Assembly (NCBI RefSeq): GCF_902153245.2
Contig: NZ_CABFWF030000010.1
Span: 394,744 to 436,898, forward strand
Source: Pseudorhizobium endolithicum
Lineage (GTDB): Bacteria; Pseudomonadota; Alphaproteobacteria; Rhizobiales; Rhizobiaceae
Length of the DNA stretch: 42,155 nt
Direction of reading: 5' to 3'
Shown: positions 20,850 through 30,316 of the stretch, piece by piece
Position numbering within the stretch: position 1 is the stretch's first letter
Layout: each line of letters begins with the position of its first letter
Notes under the pieces: generated by a model
Seen by the model: only the letters and a program-made list of their open reading frames with translations
Told to the model about the DNA's origin: nothing
Databases searched by the model: none
Translations under genes and position numbers: made by a program

Positions 20850-20873
20850 AAGGGCCCGGAAAACCGGGCCCTT
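20850..20873 (-). terminator. Perfect 10-bp hairpin between ppiC and argJ
   Basis: AAGGGCCCGG (20850-20859) pairs perfectly with CCGGGCCCTT (20864-20873) over a four-base loop. On the minus strand it lies about 10 bases after the ppiC stop and 25 bases before argJ. There is no T-tract after it, so it may be a weak terminator, an mRNA 3' stabiliser or a processing site that sets different levels for ppiC and argJ. Confidence 0.6.
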
Positions 20874-20882
20874 GTTGAAGAA

Positions 20883-21770
20883 TTACTGCTGGGGCGCAGG
20901 TGCCTCACCCGCTGCGGGATCGGCTTCGGGCGCCTTGTTGACGTCCTCATAACCCTTGCGCAGCGTCTCGTCCACGATCTCGACGGTCTGCTCGGCCTTC
21001 GCCTTCTCGATCAGGGCGAGATACTTGTCGCGCATCACCAGTTGGCGGACCTGCGGCTCCACCTGATCCAAAGCCGGCGGCTGCACGTCCCGGCGGTCTT
21101 CGAGCTTGATGACATGGAAGCCGAACTGCGACTTGACCGGGGTCTTCGTGTAGGCCCCCTTCTCCAGTGCGAAGGCTGCCTCCTCGAATTCCGGCACCAT
21201 GCGACCCTTCGAGAACCAGCCGAGGTCGCCGCCGTCGTCCTTGTTGGAATCTTCCGACTTGGCCTTCGCCAGTTCGGCGAAATCCTTGCCCGCATCGAGA
21301 TCTGCGATGACGGCCTTGGCTTCTTCCTCGGTCTTCACGAGGATATGGCGGGCATTCACTTCTTCCTGCTTCGGCAGGGCCGCGATCTCCTTCTCGTAGC
21401 GTGCCTTGACCTCTTGGTCGGTAACGGCATCGACTACATGCTTGCGGAAGTAGGAGTTATGCAGCTCGCGATCCTTGATATAGTCCATCCGCTTCTTGAA
21501 GTCCTCGGTCTCGCCGAGACCTTCCTCCACCGCGCCCTGGGCAAGCAGCTTCACGTCGATGGCGCCGGACAGGGCCGCGACACGCTTCTGCTCGTCCGGA
21601 AGCTGCTGCAGTTGGGGATCGAGATTGGCCACGGCCAGATCGAGTTCGGACTGGCGGATCTCCAGATCGCCGACCTTGGCGACCACGGCGTCTTCCTGCG
21701 CGAAGGCGGAAGCACCGAGGGAAAGCGCGACGGCAAGGGCGGCCGTTGCGAGAAGTTTGTGGCGCAGCAT
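20883..21770 (-). CDS. Periplasmic parvulin-type peptidyl-prolyl isomerase
   Basis: 295 residues from the ATG at 21770, with AGGTGA upstream. A signal peptide covers 1-24 (LLATAALAVALSLGASAFA, cleavage before QED). A SurA-N-like helical part precedes the parvulin domain at about 135-230 (VNARHILVKTEEEAK, GGDLGWFSKGRMVPEFEEAA, KSQFGFHVIKLEDR). It should help fold outer-membrane or secreted proteins. The C-terminus is Pro/Ala-rich. The gene is divergent from secA, so an exported-protein foldase sits next to the export motor. The start at 21884 upstream in the same frame would hide the signal peptide. Confidence 0.92.
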   Translation of the reverse strand: MLRHKLLATAALAVALSLGASAFAQEDAVVAKVGDLEIRQSELDLAVANLDPQLQQLPDEQKRVAALSGAIDVKLLAQGAVEEGLGETEDFKKRMDYIKDRELHNSYFRKHVVDAVTDQEVKARYEKEIAALPKQEEVNARHILVKTEEEAKAVIADLDAGKDFAELAKAKSEDSNKDDGGDLGWFSKGRMVPEFEEAAFALEKGAYTKTPVKSQFGFHVIKLEDRRDVQPPALDQVEPQVRQLVMRDKYLALIEKAKAEQTVEIVDETLRKGYEDVNKAPEADPAAGEAPAPQQ

Positions 21771-21874
21771 CAAGTCACCTTTCAAGAATGTTAGCCGGTC
21801 TCGGCAGTGCCTGACCCGGGCCGGAAAGCCTTCAGAAACATCGGAATGTGGCCTTTGTGTATCGGCCGTTACCG

Positions 21875-21903
21875 TTGACATCAATCGACCCCCCTCTTAT
21901 CTG
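21875..21903 (+). promoter_or_regulatory. Putative housekeeping promoter of secA
   Basis: TTGACA (21875-21880) is followed after 17 bases by TATCTG (21898-21903), in the ppiC-secA divergent region about 115 bases upstream of the secA ATG. The -35 box is perfect, the -10 box weak, as usual in alphaproteobacteria. Confidence 0.45.
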
Positions 21904-22019
21904 TCACGCAACTTTGCGTCCAGATGACTTTCCGGGCGTAGCGGGCGATTTTGACGGTTCTGCAGAGCCGCCGGCGGGCCTGCGATCACAAGTACGTATA
22001 ATCAGAAAGGACCATTCGG

Positions 22020-24740
22020 ATGGTCAGCTTTGGCGGATTGGCCCGCAAACTTTTCGGTTCGGCGAATGAGCGCCGCGTCCGCTCCTACAAGTCCCGCGTC
22101 GATGCTGTCAACGCCCTCGAGGAGAAGACGAAGGCTCTGTCCGACGCCGAACTGGCGGGCAAGACGGCCGAATTCCGCCAACAGCTTGCGGCCGGAAAGA
22201 GCCTCGACGACATTCTCGTTCCCGCCTTTGCCGTCGTTCGCGAAGCTTCGCGACGGGTTCTCGGCATGCGCCCCTTCGATGTGCAGCTCACTGGTGCAAT
22301 GATCCTTCACGACGGCGCGATCGCCGAGATGAAGACCGGCGAAGGCAAGACGCTGGTCGCGACACTCGCCGTCTACCTCAACGCCCTTGCCGGCAAGGGC
22401 GTGCATGTCGTTACCGTGAACGATTACCTGGCTCGCCGCGATGCCGCCACCATGGGGCGCCTCTACGGCTTCCTCGGCCTCACCACCGGCGTCATCGTCC
22501 ACGGCCTCAGCGACGAGGAGCGCCGCGCGGCCTACGCCTGCGACATCACCTACGCGACCAACAACGAACTCGGCTTCGACTACCTCCGCGACAACATGAA
22601 ATACGACCGCGGCCAGATGGTGCAGCGCGGTCACAACTACGCCATCGTCGACGAAGTGGACTCCATCCTGGTCGATGAAGCGCGCACGCCGCTCATCATC
22701 TCCGGTCCGCTGGACGACCGCTCCGAACTCTACAACACGATCGATGCCTTCATCCCGATGCTGGACGAGGGCGACTATGAGATCGACGAGAAGCAGCGCT
22801 CCGCCAACTTCTCCGAGGTCGGCACAGAAAAGCTGGAGAACCTGCTGCGTCAGGCCGGCCTGCTGAAGGGCGAAAGCCTCTACGACGTCGAGAACGTCGC
22901 CATCGTCCACCACATCAACAACGCGCTGAAGGCCCACAAGCTCTTCACCCGCGACAAGGACTACATCGTCCGCAACGGGGAGATCGTCATCATCGACGAG
23001 TTCACCGGCCGCATGATGCCGGGCCGCCGCTATTCGGAAGGCCAGCACCAGGCACTGGAAGCCAAGGAGAAGGTGCAGATCCAGCCGGAGAACCAGACCC
23101 TCTCCTCGATCACCTTCCAGAACTACTTCCGTATGTACGACAAGCTGGCCGGCATGACCGGAACGGCTGCGACGGAAGCGGAGGAATTCGGCAACATCTA
23201 CAAGCTGGAAGTCGTGGAGGTTCCGACCAACCTGCCGATCCAGCGCATCGATGAGGATGACGAGGTCTACCGGACCTTCGACGAGAAGTTCAAGGCGATC
23301 ATCGCCGAGATCAAGGCCGCGCACGAACGTGGCCAGCCGGTTCTGGTTGGCACGACCTCCATCGAGAAGTCGGAGCTGCTCGCCAACATGCTGCGGCAGT
23401 CCGGCTTCGACAAGTTCCAGGTGCTGAATGCCCGTTATCACGAGCAGGAAGCCTATATCGTCAGCCAGGCCGGCGTTCCGGGTGCCGTCACGATCGCCAC
23501 GAACATGGCGGGCCGCGGCACGGACATCCAGCTCGGCGGCAACATCGACATGCGGCTGGAGCGGGAGCTCGAAGGCATGGAACCCGGCCCCGAGCGTGAC
23601 GCGAAGGAAGCCTCGGTACGCGAGGAAGTCCGGCAGCTCAAGGAAAAGGCACTCGCCGCCGGCGGGCTCTACGTCATCGCCACGGAACGTCACGAAAGCC
23701 GCCGCATCGACAACCAGTTGCGCGGCCGTTCCGGCCGCCAGGGCGACCCCGGCCGCTCGAAGTTCTACCTGTCGCTGCAGGACGACCTGATGCGCATCTT
23801 CGGCTCCGACCGGATGGACGGCATGCTGCAGAAGCTTGGGCTGAAGGAGGATGAGGCGATCGTCCACCCGTGGATCAACAAGGCGCTGGAGCGCGCGCAG
23901 CGCAAGGTCGAGGCCCGCAACTTCGACATCCGCAAGAACCTCCTGAAGTACGACGACGTCACCAACGACCAGCGCAAGGTGATCTTCGAACAGCGCATCG
24001 AGCTGATGGACGCCGATGCAGACGACCTCAAGGAGATCGTTGCGGACATGCGCAACGAGGTGATCGAGGTGATGGTTGCCAAGCATATTCCCGAGCGCGC
24101 CTATGCGGAGCAGTGGGATACGGCCGGGCTGAGGAACGAGGTGCAGCGCCTGCTGAACCTCGACCTGCCCGTCGATGACTGGGCAAAGGAAGAGGGGATC
24201 GGCGAAGACGATATCCGCGAGCGGATCACCGAGGCGGCGGACAAGGCTGCCGCAGACCGCGCCGAGCGCTTCGGCGCCGACATCATGACCTATGTCGAGC
24301 GCTCCATCGTGCTCCAGACGCTGGACCATCTATGGCGCGAGCACATCGTCAACCTGGATCACCTGCGTTCCGTCGTCGGCTTCCGCGGCTATGCCCAGCG
24401 CGACCCGCTGCAGGAATACAAGTCGGAGGCGTTCGAGCTATTCCAGGCGCTGCTCGCCAACCTGCGCGAGGCCGTGACCGCGCAGATGATGCGCGTCGAA
24501 CTGGTGCGCGAGGACCAGCCGGCACCGACGCCCCCTCCCGTGATGGAGCCGCATCATATCGATGCCTCCACCGGTGACGACGACTTCGCCGGCGGCAATG
24601 ATTCCGGCCTGCAGGTACCGCCCGATGATCGCGACCCCGGTAATCCGGAGACCTGGGGCAAGGTGGGCCGCAACGAGGCCTGCCCCTGCGGCTCGGGCAA
24701 GAAGTACAAGCACTGCCACGGCGCCTTCGAGCAGGTTTGA
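22020..24740 (+). CDS. secA: Preprotein translocase motor subunit SecA
   Basis: ATPase that pushes unfolded preproteins through SecYEG. 906 residues, full length. Walker A is [13 protein letters not shown] near 104-112, the [13 protein letters not shown] stretch is the Walker B region, followed by the preprotein cross-linking domain, NBD2 with [10 protein letters not shown] and the helical scaffold/wing. The C-terminus has an acidic Pro-rich linker and the zinc-binding [14 protein letters not shown] motif near 887-900 used for SecB and lipid contact. Ended by a clear terminator at 24763-24786. Confidence 0.98.
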   Translation: MVSFGGLARKLFGSANERRVRSYKSRVDAVNALEEKTKALSDAELAGKTAEFRQQLAAGKSLDDILVPAFAVVREASRRVLGMRPFDVQLTGAMILHDGAIAEMKTGEGKTLVATLAVYLNALAGKGVHVVTVNDYLARRDAATMGRLYGFLGLTTGVIVHGLSDEERRAAYACDITYATNNELGFDYLRDNMKYDRGQMVQRGHNYAIVDEVDSILVDEARTPLIISGPLDDRSELYNTIDAFIPMLDEGDYEIDEKQRSANFSEVGTEKLENLLRQAGLLKGESLYDVENVAIVHHINNALKAHKLFTRDKDYIVRNGEIVIIDEFTGRMMPGRRYSEGQHQALEAKEKVQIQPENQTLSSITFQNYFRMYDKLAGMTGTAATEAEEFGNIYKLEVVEVPTNLPIQRIDEDDEVYRTFDEKFKAIIAEIKAAHERGQPVLVGTTSIEKSELLANMLRQSGFDKFQVLNARYHEQEAYIVSQAGVPGAVTIATNMAGRGTDIQLGGNIDMRLERELEGMEPGPERDAKEASVREEVRQLKEKALAAGGLYVIATERHESRRIDNQLRGRSGRQGDPGRSKFYLSLQDDLMRIFGSDRMDGMLQKLGLKEDEAIVHPWINKALERAQRKVEARNFDIRKNLLKYDDVTNDQRKVIFEQRIELMDADADDLKEIVADMRNEVIEVMVAKHIPERAYAEQWDTAGLRNEVQRLLNLDLPVDDWAKEEGIGEDDIRERITEAADKAAADRAERFGADIMTYVERSIVLQTLDHLWREHIVNLDHLRSVVGFRGYAQRDPLQEYKSEAFELFQALLANLREAVTAQMMRVELVREDQPAPTPPPVMEPHHIDASTGDDDFAGGNDSGLQVPPDDRDPGNPETWGKVGRNEACPCGSGKKYKHCHGAFEQV

Positions 24741-24762
24741 GAACGCTGGGATAGACTTCTGA

Positions 24763-24786
24763 ATGCCGCCTCCGGGCGGCATTTTT
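24763..24786 (+). terminator. Rho-independent terminator of secA
   Basis: ATGCCGCC (24763-24770) pairs with GGCGGCAT (24775-24782) over a four-base loop and runs into TTTTT. It starts 23 bases after the secA stop. Confidence 0.9.
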
Positions 24787-24877
24787 CGTTGCCGACGAAG
24801 TACGGCGCGCTCCCAAAGGATTGTTAACCCTGTCGTGGCAGGATGGGCGTTCCGTATCCGGTTGATGTGAGTATAGC

Positions 24878-26299
24878 GTGCCGATCATGGCGGTTCTCGA
24901 GACAGCGGAGAGATGTCTGCCGCCGGGCCTGCGCGCCAGGCTGCGGCCCCTCGTCGACCGGCTGCTTGGCTCCTCGGGTGCTTCCGACAGCGAAACCGCC
25001 CGCGCGCAGCGGCAGGCGCTCACAGCATTTGCCATCCGTGTCGTCAGCGCCGCCATCGCCTTCATCTCCCAGGTCGTCCTCGCGCGGATGATGGGCGAAT
25101 TCGAATACGGCATCTTCGCCTTCGTCTGGGTGATCGTCGTCTTGGCGGGCAACCTGTCCTGCCTCGGTTTCCATACCTCCATCATCCGGTTCCTGCCTCA
25201 GCACCAGGCGGAGGGGGACCTTGCTTCGGCCCGCGGGCTGCATTTCACCGCCCGCATCTTCTCCATGCTTTCCGCGAGCATCCTGGCACTGCTCGGGCTG
25301 CTCTTCCTGCGCCTGTTCGCCGGCTCCTTCGAGGATTACTGGCTTGCGCCGCTGTTCCTGGCGCTGTTCACGCTGCCGATGATCGCGCTGGGAGACGTCC
25401 TCGACGGAACCGCCAGGGCGAGCGGATGGACCGTGACGGCGCTCAGCCCCACCTTCCTGATCCGCCCGACGCTGATCCTGCTCTTCATGATCGGCGCGGT
25501 CCGGCTCGGGGCGCCGGACACGGCGGTGACGGCGATGGAGGCGGCGCTTGCCGCCACCTATGTGACGACGCTGCTGCAGTACGTCCGGCTGCGCCGCCGT
25601 CTGCGGCGCACCTATGGCCGCGGCCCGCTGCGGCTGCGCACCGGAGACTGGTTCGGCTATTCGCTGCCGGTCTTCCTGATCGACGGGATAGGCTTCCTGG
25701 TGACCAATGCCGACGTCGTCGTGGTCGGCCTTTACCTGCCGCCGGACCAGGTCGCAGTCTACTTCGCCGCGGCCAAGACGATCGTGCTGGTCCAGTTCGT
25801 CGCCTTTGCCGTCAAGGCCGCCGCAGGCCCCCGCTTCTCCGCCATGCTGGCCGGCGGAGAGACTGCCGCTCTGTCGGCCTTCGCCGGCCAAACGGCACGA
25901 TGGAGCTTCTGGCCCGCGCTGGCGATCGGCCTCGCGATCCTGCTCGTCGGCGAACACCTGCTGGCGCTCTTCGGCCCCGCCTTCACCGTGGGATACTGGC
26001 TGCTGCCCATCCTCTTCGCCGGCATCCTCGCCAAGTCGCTCGTCGGGCCTGCAGAAGTCCTCCTCAGCATGGCAGGCCGCCAGAACCTCTGCGTGCTGCT
26101 CTATGGCATCATCCTGCTCACGAACATCATCCTGAACATCATTCTCATCCCACGGTTCGGACTGGCCGGCGCGGCTTCGGCAACCGCCTGTGCGATGATG
26201 CTGGAGGCCGTATTGCTGCATGTCGCCCTCCGGCGCACGCTCGGATTTTCCATGTTCGCCCTCGCAAATCCCGTCCTCCCGCAGGCAAAGGCTGAATGA
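24878..26299 (+). CDS. Wzx-like flippase / polysaccharide biosynthesis membrane protein
   Basis: 473 residues from GTG 24878 (ATG 24887 is an alternative). Twelve or more hydrophobic helices in the MOP/MATE-type order, beginning at about residue 50 with ALTAFAIRVVSAAIAFISQV and the MMGEFEYGIFAFVW stretch typical of the polysaccharide synthesis (Wzx/RfbX) branch. It probably flips a lipid-linked sugar repeat or a related amphiphile across the inner membrane. Overlaps the next acetyltransferase gene by ATGA, so the two are coupled. No glycosyltransferases or polymerase lie nearby, so the carried substrate cannot be named. Confidence 0.85.
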   Translation: MPIMAVLETAERCLPPGLRARLRPLVDRLLGSSGASDSETARAQRQALTAFAIRVVSAAIAFISQVVLARMMGEFEYGIFAFVWVIVVLAGNLSCLGFHTSIIRFLPQHQAEGDLASARGLHFTARIFSMLSASILALLGLLFLRLFAGSFEDYWLAPLFLALFTLPMIALGDVLDGTARASGWTVTALSPTFLIRPTLILLFMIGAVRLGAPDTAVTAMEAALAATYVTTLLQYVRLRRRLRRTYGRGPLRLRTGDWFGYSLPVFLIDGIGFLVTNADVVVVGLYLPPDQVAVYFAAAKTIVLVQFVAFAVKAAAGPRFSAMLAGGETAALSAFAGQTARWSFWPALAIGLAILLVGEHLLALFGPAFTVGYWLLPILFAGILAKSLVGPAEVLLSMAGRQNLCVLLYGIILLTNIILNIILIPRFGLAGAASATACAMMLEAVLLHVALRRTLGFSMFALANPVLPQAKAE

Positions 26300-27576
26300 C
26301 GATGGCGGTACCTCCCGACAATCGCCAGGTCGCAACGGAGTCCTGGCCGCCGCCCTTGGCGCCCGCACTTGGGGCTTCCCGTCCCGAGGCCGAGAAGAGA
26401 GCCGAGGTGGGACGTCCCGGACGCGAACTCTGCCTCTATTCTGCGGCCCTCGGCTATGAACTGCAGCAGGAGCTGGAATTCCTCACCAATCGCGCGATGG
26501 AGCCCAACATCTTCTTCAGCGCGCGGCTGCTTGCGCCCGCCATGCCGCGGATCGACGACCGGCATGTGCAATTTGCAGTGATCCGCGACGAAAGCGGGAC
26601 TCACAGCCGGATGCGGCTTCTGATGCCCTTCACGATCGAGAAGCCCGGTTTCTCCGTTGGCCCCGCAATCACACGGGCCTGGGCCAATCCCTTCGGTCCG
26701 CTCGGTACGCCGCTGGTGGACGCGGAGGACGCGGCCGAAACGATCGACAACCTGCTGGAGGCACTGGGCAGGCACGACATGCACCTACCCTCCGTTCTCG
26801 TTCTGCCACAAGTGCGCATCAACGGACGGTTCGCACAGCTTGCCCGCGCCGTCGCGGTGGGGCGGGACCTGCCGCTGACGCTGGCCGAACGGGATGTCCG
26901 GCCGATGCTGGAAAGCCTCGCGCCTGCCGAGACCTATCTTCGGACGGCAATCTCGTCGCATCACTATGGCGAGATGCGGCGCCAGTGGCGCAAGCTCGCG
27001 GAAAAGGGCCAGCTCCAATATTGCGTCGCGCGCCAGCCGGAAGAGGTCAGGCTTCGGATGGAGGAATTCCTTGCCTTGGAGGCGGGGGGATGGAAGGGGC
27101 GCAAGCGATCCGCACTGATCAGCGACCGCTACCGCGCGGCCTTTGCCCGCGAAGCCATTACAAATCTTGCCGAGATCGATGCCGTGCGCATCCACACGCT
27201 GGACCTCGACGGTCGCGCAATCGCCTCTGTGATCGTCTTCGTCATGGCGGGTGAGGCATATACCTGGAAGACCGCCTATGACGAGACCTTCGCCAAATGG
27301 TCGCCGGGCAAGCTGCTGATGATGAAGCTGACCGAATGGCATCTCGACGACGCCAACATCCTGCGCACCGATTCCTGCGCCAGGGAAGACCATCCGATCA
27401 TGAGCCGCTTCTGGCGTGAACGGGAAGAGATGGGCACCCTGGTCATCGGGCTTGCGAGTAATACCGATCGGGACGTCCGGCAGGTCGCGGCACAGCTCCA
27501 TATGTACAAAAGCACCCGCAACATGGCCCGCCTGCTGCGGCAGAAGATCCTGTCGATCGCGGGCAGGCCCGGCTAA
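26296..27576 (+). CDS. GNAT/FemAB-like acetyltransferase, CelD/BcsL type
   Basis: 426 residues. The central and C-terminal parts match the Acetyltransf_6 (FemAB-like GNAT) pattern: QWRKLAEKGQLQYCVARQPE, EEFLALEAGGWKGRKRSAL, then SVIVFVMAGEAYTWKTAYDE and KWSPGKLLMMKLTEWHL near 330. Relatives are found with exopolysaccharide and cellulose genes, where they are thought to acylate sugars or lipid carriers. The first 40 residues are Pro/Ala-rich and probably unordered. Translationally coupled to the flippase, so the pair probably decorates and exports one envelope glycan; this is inference. Confidence 0.82.
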   Translation: MTMAVPPDNRQVATESWPPPLAPALGASRPEAEKRAEVGRPGRELCLYSAALGYELQQELEFLTNRAMEPNIFFSARLLAPAMPRIDDRHVQFAVIRDESGTHSRMRLLMPFTIEKPGFSVGPAITRAWANPFGPLGTPLVDAEDAAETIDNLLEALGRHDMHLPSVLVLPQVRINGRFAQLARAVAVGRDLPLTLAERDVRPMLESLAPAETYLRTAISSHHYGEMRRQWRKLAEKGQLQYCVARQPEEVRLRMEEFLALEAGGWKGRKRSALISDRYRAAFAREAITNLAEIDAVRIHTLDLDGRAIASVIVFVMAGEAYTWKTAYDETFAKWSPGKLLMMKLTEWHLDDANILRTDSCAREDHPIMSRFWREREEMGTLVIGLASNTDRDVRQVAAQLHMYKSTRNMARLLRQKILSIAGRPG

Positions 27577-27584
27577 GGCTCACC

Positions 27585-29219
27585 TCATTCCGCTGCTGCA
27601 CGTTCCCGAAGCAGCCTGCGGATCACCTTGCTTGTCGTGGTGAGGGGAAGTTCGTCGACGAACGCTACCTCGCGCGGATATTCGTGCATCGACAGCCGGT
27701 GCTTCACCCAGTCGCGAAGTTCGGCCGCAAGTTCTTCGCTCGGCAGGTATCCGGCCTGAAGGACGACGAAGGCCTTCACGATCTCCGTGCGCAGCGGATC
27801 AGGCTTTCCCACGACCGCAGCGAGTCGGACGGCGGCATGCCCAACAAGACAATCCTCTATCTCGCCGGGGCCGATACGGTAGCCGGAGGATGTTATGACA
27901 TCGTCGTCGCGTCCGACGAAGGCGATGAACCCGTCGGAATCCTTGCGGCCCAGATCTCCCGTCCGCAGCCAGCCGTCCCTGACCTTCTCCGCCGTCGCAT
28001 CGGGATCGTTCCAGTAGCCGAGGAACATCACCGGGTCCGGACTCCTGACCGCGATCTCGCCCACGGCTCCGGCGGGGAGGCTGTTTCCGGCTTCGTCGAG
28101 AACCTCCACCACATGCCCCGGCACTTCCCGCCCGATCGATCCCGGGCGGCTGACGCCGAGCGCGCCGCAGGAGCCGAGGACGAAATTGCATTCCGTCTGC
28201 CCGTAGAGTTCGTTGACAGCAACGCCCAGCGCCTCCCGCGCCCATTCGCAGGTGTCGCGCCCCAGCGATTCGCCGGCGGAGGCGACGGTGCGCAGCCGAA
28301 AGCCGTAGCGGAGACGCGGGTTCTCCACCGCCTTCATGAGGCGGAGCGCCGTCGGCGGAATAAAGGCGTTGCGCACCTCCATCTCGGAGATGATGCGGAA
28401 AGCCATGTGGGGATCGAACTTCTGGGCCGGCGAGGACACGACCGGAATGCCGAGCATCAGCGCGGGCAGGAGCACGTTCAGGAGGCCGCCCGCCCAGGCC
28501 CAGTCGGCCGGTGTCCAGATACGGTCCCCATCCTGCGGCGCGAAGTCGTGGCCGAACTGGAAACCCGGAAGATGACCCGCCAGGACCCGATGACCGTGAA
28601 GGGCAGCCTTGGGCGGCCCGGTGGTGCCGGATGTGAAGATCATGAGGGCCGGATCATCCGGGCCGGTTTGCACCGCCTCGAACGATGGCGGCTGCTGCGC
28701 GATGAGGTCGTGGAAGGATATGCACCCGTCGCCAGCTCGCACGGGTTCCGTCAGCAGGACATGCTGCAGGGCCGGCTGCTCATCGCCAATCGCGTCGAGC
28801 CGCGACAGCCCGAAGGCATTGGTGACGATGGCACATGCGCCGGATGCCTGGAGCCGGTACTCCAGCGCCTCCTCCCCGAACAGCAGCGCCAGCGGCAGCG
28901 CGATGGCGCCGAGCTTGTAGATGGCGACGTGCGCGACCACGGTATCGAAGCCCTGCGGCAGCAACAGCGCCACGCGGTCTCCACGACGAACACCGAGGGA
29001 CCGTAGGCCGTTTGCGAGGGAAGAGGATCGGTCCGAGAGCTCGCCATAGGTCATCTGGAGATGCCGGCCGTCCGGGCTGAAACGCTGCAGGCAGACGCGC
29101 GAACGCTCCTTCGCGGCCCAGGCATCGCTTACGACTTCGCCGATGTTGAAGACGAAAGGAATCTGCCACTCGAAATGGCGCAAGGTATCGGGATAGGAGG
29201 ATCGGGCGGGAAGCAGCAT
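27585..29219 (-). CDS. AMP-dependent acyl-CoA synthetase
   Basis: 544 residues of the ANL superfamily: activates a carboxylic acid to acyl-AMP and then acyl-CoA. The P-loop motif IFTSGTTGPPKAALHG is near 194-209, the acyl pocket/adenine region shows NELYGQTECN, the hinge WLRTGDLGRKDSDGF, and the catalytic Lys531 is in TTTSKVIRR close to the end. Overall look fits the medium-chain/acetyl-CoA synthetase-like branch, but the acid is not predictable. Single gene, convergent with the acetyltransferase gene, whose stop is only eight bases away. Confidence 0.9.
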   Translation of the reverse strand: MLLPARSSYPDTLRHFEWQIPFVFNIGEVVSDAWAAKERSRVCLQRFSPDGRHLQMTYGELSDRSSSLANGLRSLGVRRGDRVALLLPQGFDTVVAHVAIYKLGAIALPLALLFGEEALEYRLQASGACAIVTNAFGLSRLDAIGDEQPALQHVLLTEPVRAGDGCISFHDLIAQQPPSFEAVQTGPDDPALMIFTSGTTGPPKAALHGHRVLAGHLPGFQFGHDFAPQDGDRIWTPADWAWAGGLLNVLLPALMLGIPVVSSPAQKFDPHMAFRIISEMEVRNAFIPPTALRLMKAVENPRLRYGFRLRTVASAGESLGRDTCEWAREALGVAVNELYGQTECNFVLGSCGALGVSRPGSIGREVPGHVVEVLDEAGNSLPAGAVGEIAVRSPDPVMFLGYWNDPDATAEKVRDGWLRTGDLGRKDSDGFIAFVGRDDDVITSSGYRIGPGEIEDCLVGHAAVRLAAVVGKPDPLRTEIVKAFVVLQAGYLPSEELAAELRDWVKHRLSMHEYPREVAFVDELPLTTTSKVIRRLLRERAAAE

Positions 29220-29321
29220 GCAAGGTTTCGCTTTCAGCGTTGCGCTCTGCTACCACCGGCGGCGGCCGGCCACAAGGAGCAGCCATGGCTGCTCCCCCGG
29301 CCCATCATCATGCCTCTTGCC

Positions 29322-29999
29322 TTATCGCTGCGCGGTCATCCGCAGCATCCGGCACAATGCCGCCAGTTCCGCATCGGTACCGCCGGCGAGCAGGTCGGAG
29401 CAGCGGTTGAGGAGGCGGGCCTTCTCCGTATCCGACATGGCGTTGAAGGCCTGCTGCTGCGCAGGGGTAAGACCAGGGCTGGAGCTGCCCGCGCCAGGAC
29501 CGCCTGCGCCGGGACCACCCGCACCGGGCGCTGCCCCGCCGATGCCGACATTCGCGTCGATGCCGGCGCCCGACCCGCCGCCGATACCCACGCCGGCACC
29601 GGCATTGAGCCCGCTGGCCCCGCCGACGGAAGCCGTGGCACCGACATCCACGCCGTCGCTGACATCGGCATTCACGTTGGCGTTCAAACCGCTGGCCCCG
29701 CCGACCGATGCGTTGACGTCAGCAAGGCTGCTACCACCAACATTCGCGTCGGCATTCACGCCGTCCGCTCCACCCACCGATGCACCGACATCAGCGATAC
29801 CGCCGCTGCCCCCGACCGTTGCATCCGCATTGATACCCCCGGCGCCGCCGACCGAGGCTCCGACGCCCAGACCATCACTGGTATCGACGCCAACGCTCAC
29901 GCCGCCGACCGATAGGCCCGTCTCCTGCGCGCCCGCCGACCCCAGCGCCGGCAGGACAAGGCAGGCGGTGACGAGTAGCATTCTTCTTCTTGTCGTCAT
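29322..29999 (-). CDS. Secreted Gly/Val/Ala repeat protein
   Basis: 225 residues from the ATG at 29999, where GGAGG has seven-base spacing (the ATG at 30005 would be only one base away). A signal peptide (MLLVTACLVLPALGSAGAQ) is followed by imperfect repeats of the type SVGGASGLNA / NVGGSSLADVNA from about 30 to 150, then a Gly/Pro/Ala hinge and a C-terminal helical part with two Cys (LTPAQQQAFNAMSDTEKARL, then LCRMLRM). The repeats resemble those of surface or beta-roll proteins, but no family function is known to me. Confidence 0.82.
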   Translation of the reverse strand: MTTRRRMLLVTACLVLPALGSAGAQETGLSVGGVSVGVDTSDGLGVGASVGGAGGINADATVGGSGGIADVGASVGGADGVNADANVGGSSLADVNASVGGASGLNANVNADVSDGVDVGATASVGGASGLNAGAGVGIGGGSGAGIDANVGIGGAAPGAGGPGAGGPGAGSSSPGLTPAQQQAFNAMSDTEKARLLNRCSDLLAGGTDAELAALCRMLRMTAQR

Positions 30000-30222
30000 G
30001 CTCATTCCTCCACGTAAAGCCCGCACATCATGGCGGGCAGGAATGAAAACTGAAGAAAAGCAGGAATGTTTCGGCCGGCGGCTCCGCCACTCGGGGATGG
30101 TTAAGAGGATCCTCGAAGCCAGGGCCGGTGTGCCGGATGCGGACAGCAGGCCTCCTCGCCAGCGACTTCCTCCCTTGCGCGGCGATGCACGCCCATGATA
30201 GACGCCTTCCCATACCTTCCGT

Positions 30223-30307
30223 GCCCCGTTGGCGGAATTGGTAGACGCGCCTGACTCAAAATCAGGTTCCGAAAGGAGTGCTGGTTCGATTCCGGCACGG
30301 GGCACCA
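30223..30307 (+). tRNA. tRNA-Leu (anticodon CAA)
   Basis: Complete 85-base cloverleaf with encoded CCA. Acceptor arm GCCCCGT at 30223-30229 pairs with ACGGGGC at 30297-30303, then discriminator A and CCA (30304-30307). The anticodon stem CCTGA/TCAGG encloses the loop CTCAAAA, giving anticodon CAA. The long variable arm expected of class II tRNA-Leu and the GGTTCGATTCC T-arm are present. Its 3' end is the likely attachment site of the adjacent element. Confidence 0.97.
30292..30307 (+). repeat. Candidate attL: tRNA-Leu 3' end
   Basis: The 16 bases CCGGCACGGGGCACCA at the tRNA 3' end match 14 of 16 bases at 32619-32634. An integrase stub begins directly behind. Integrases of this type commonly recombine at tRNA 3' ends, which regenerates an intact tRNA on one side. 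Confidence 0.5.
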
Positions 30308-30316
30308 AAATTCTTT

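Noticed and set aside
22002..24329. 775-codon open frame on the minus strand opposite secA
   Set aside because: Third-position GC bias of secA removes stops from this antisense frame; the protein is a low-complexity Val/Asp/Leu/His mix without family motifs.
24824..26368. 514-codon minus-strand frame opposite the flippase, rich in Glu, Asp, Gln and Arg
   Set aside because: Reverse complement of a membrane protein typically gives such charged translations; the sense frame has clear helices.
29500..29900. Possible tandem DNA repeat element
   Set aside because: Repeats follow the codon phase of the SVGGxxGxNA protein; no sign of a mobile element.
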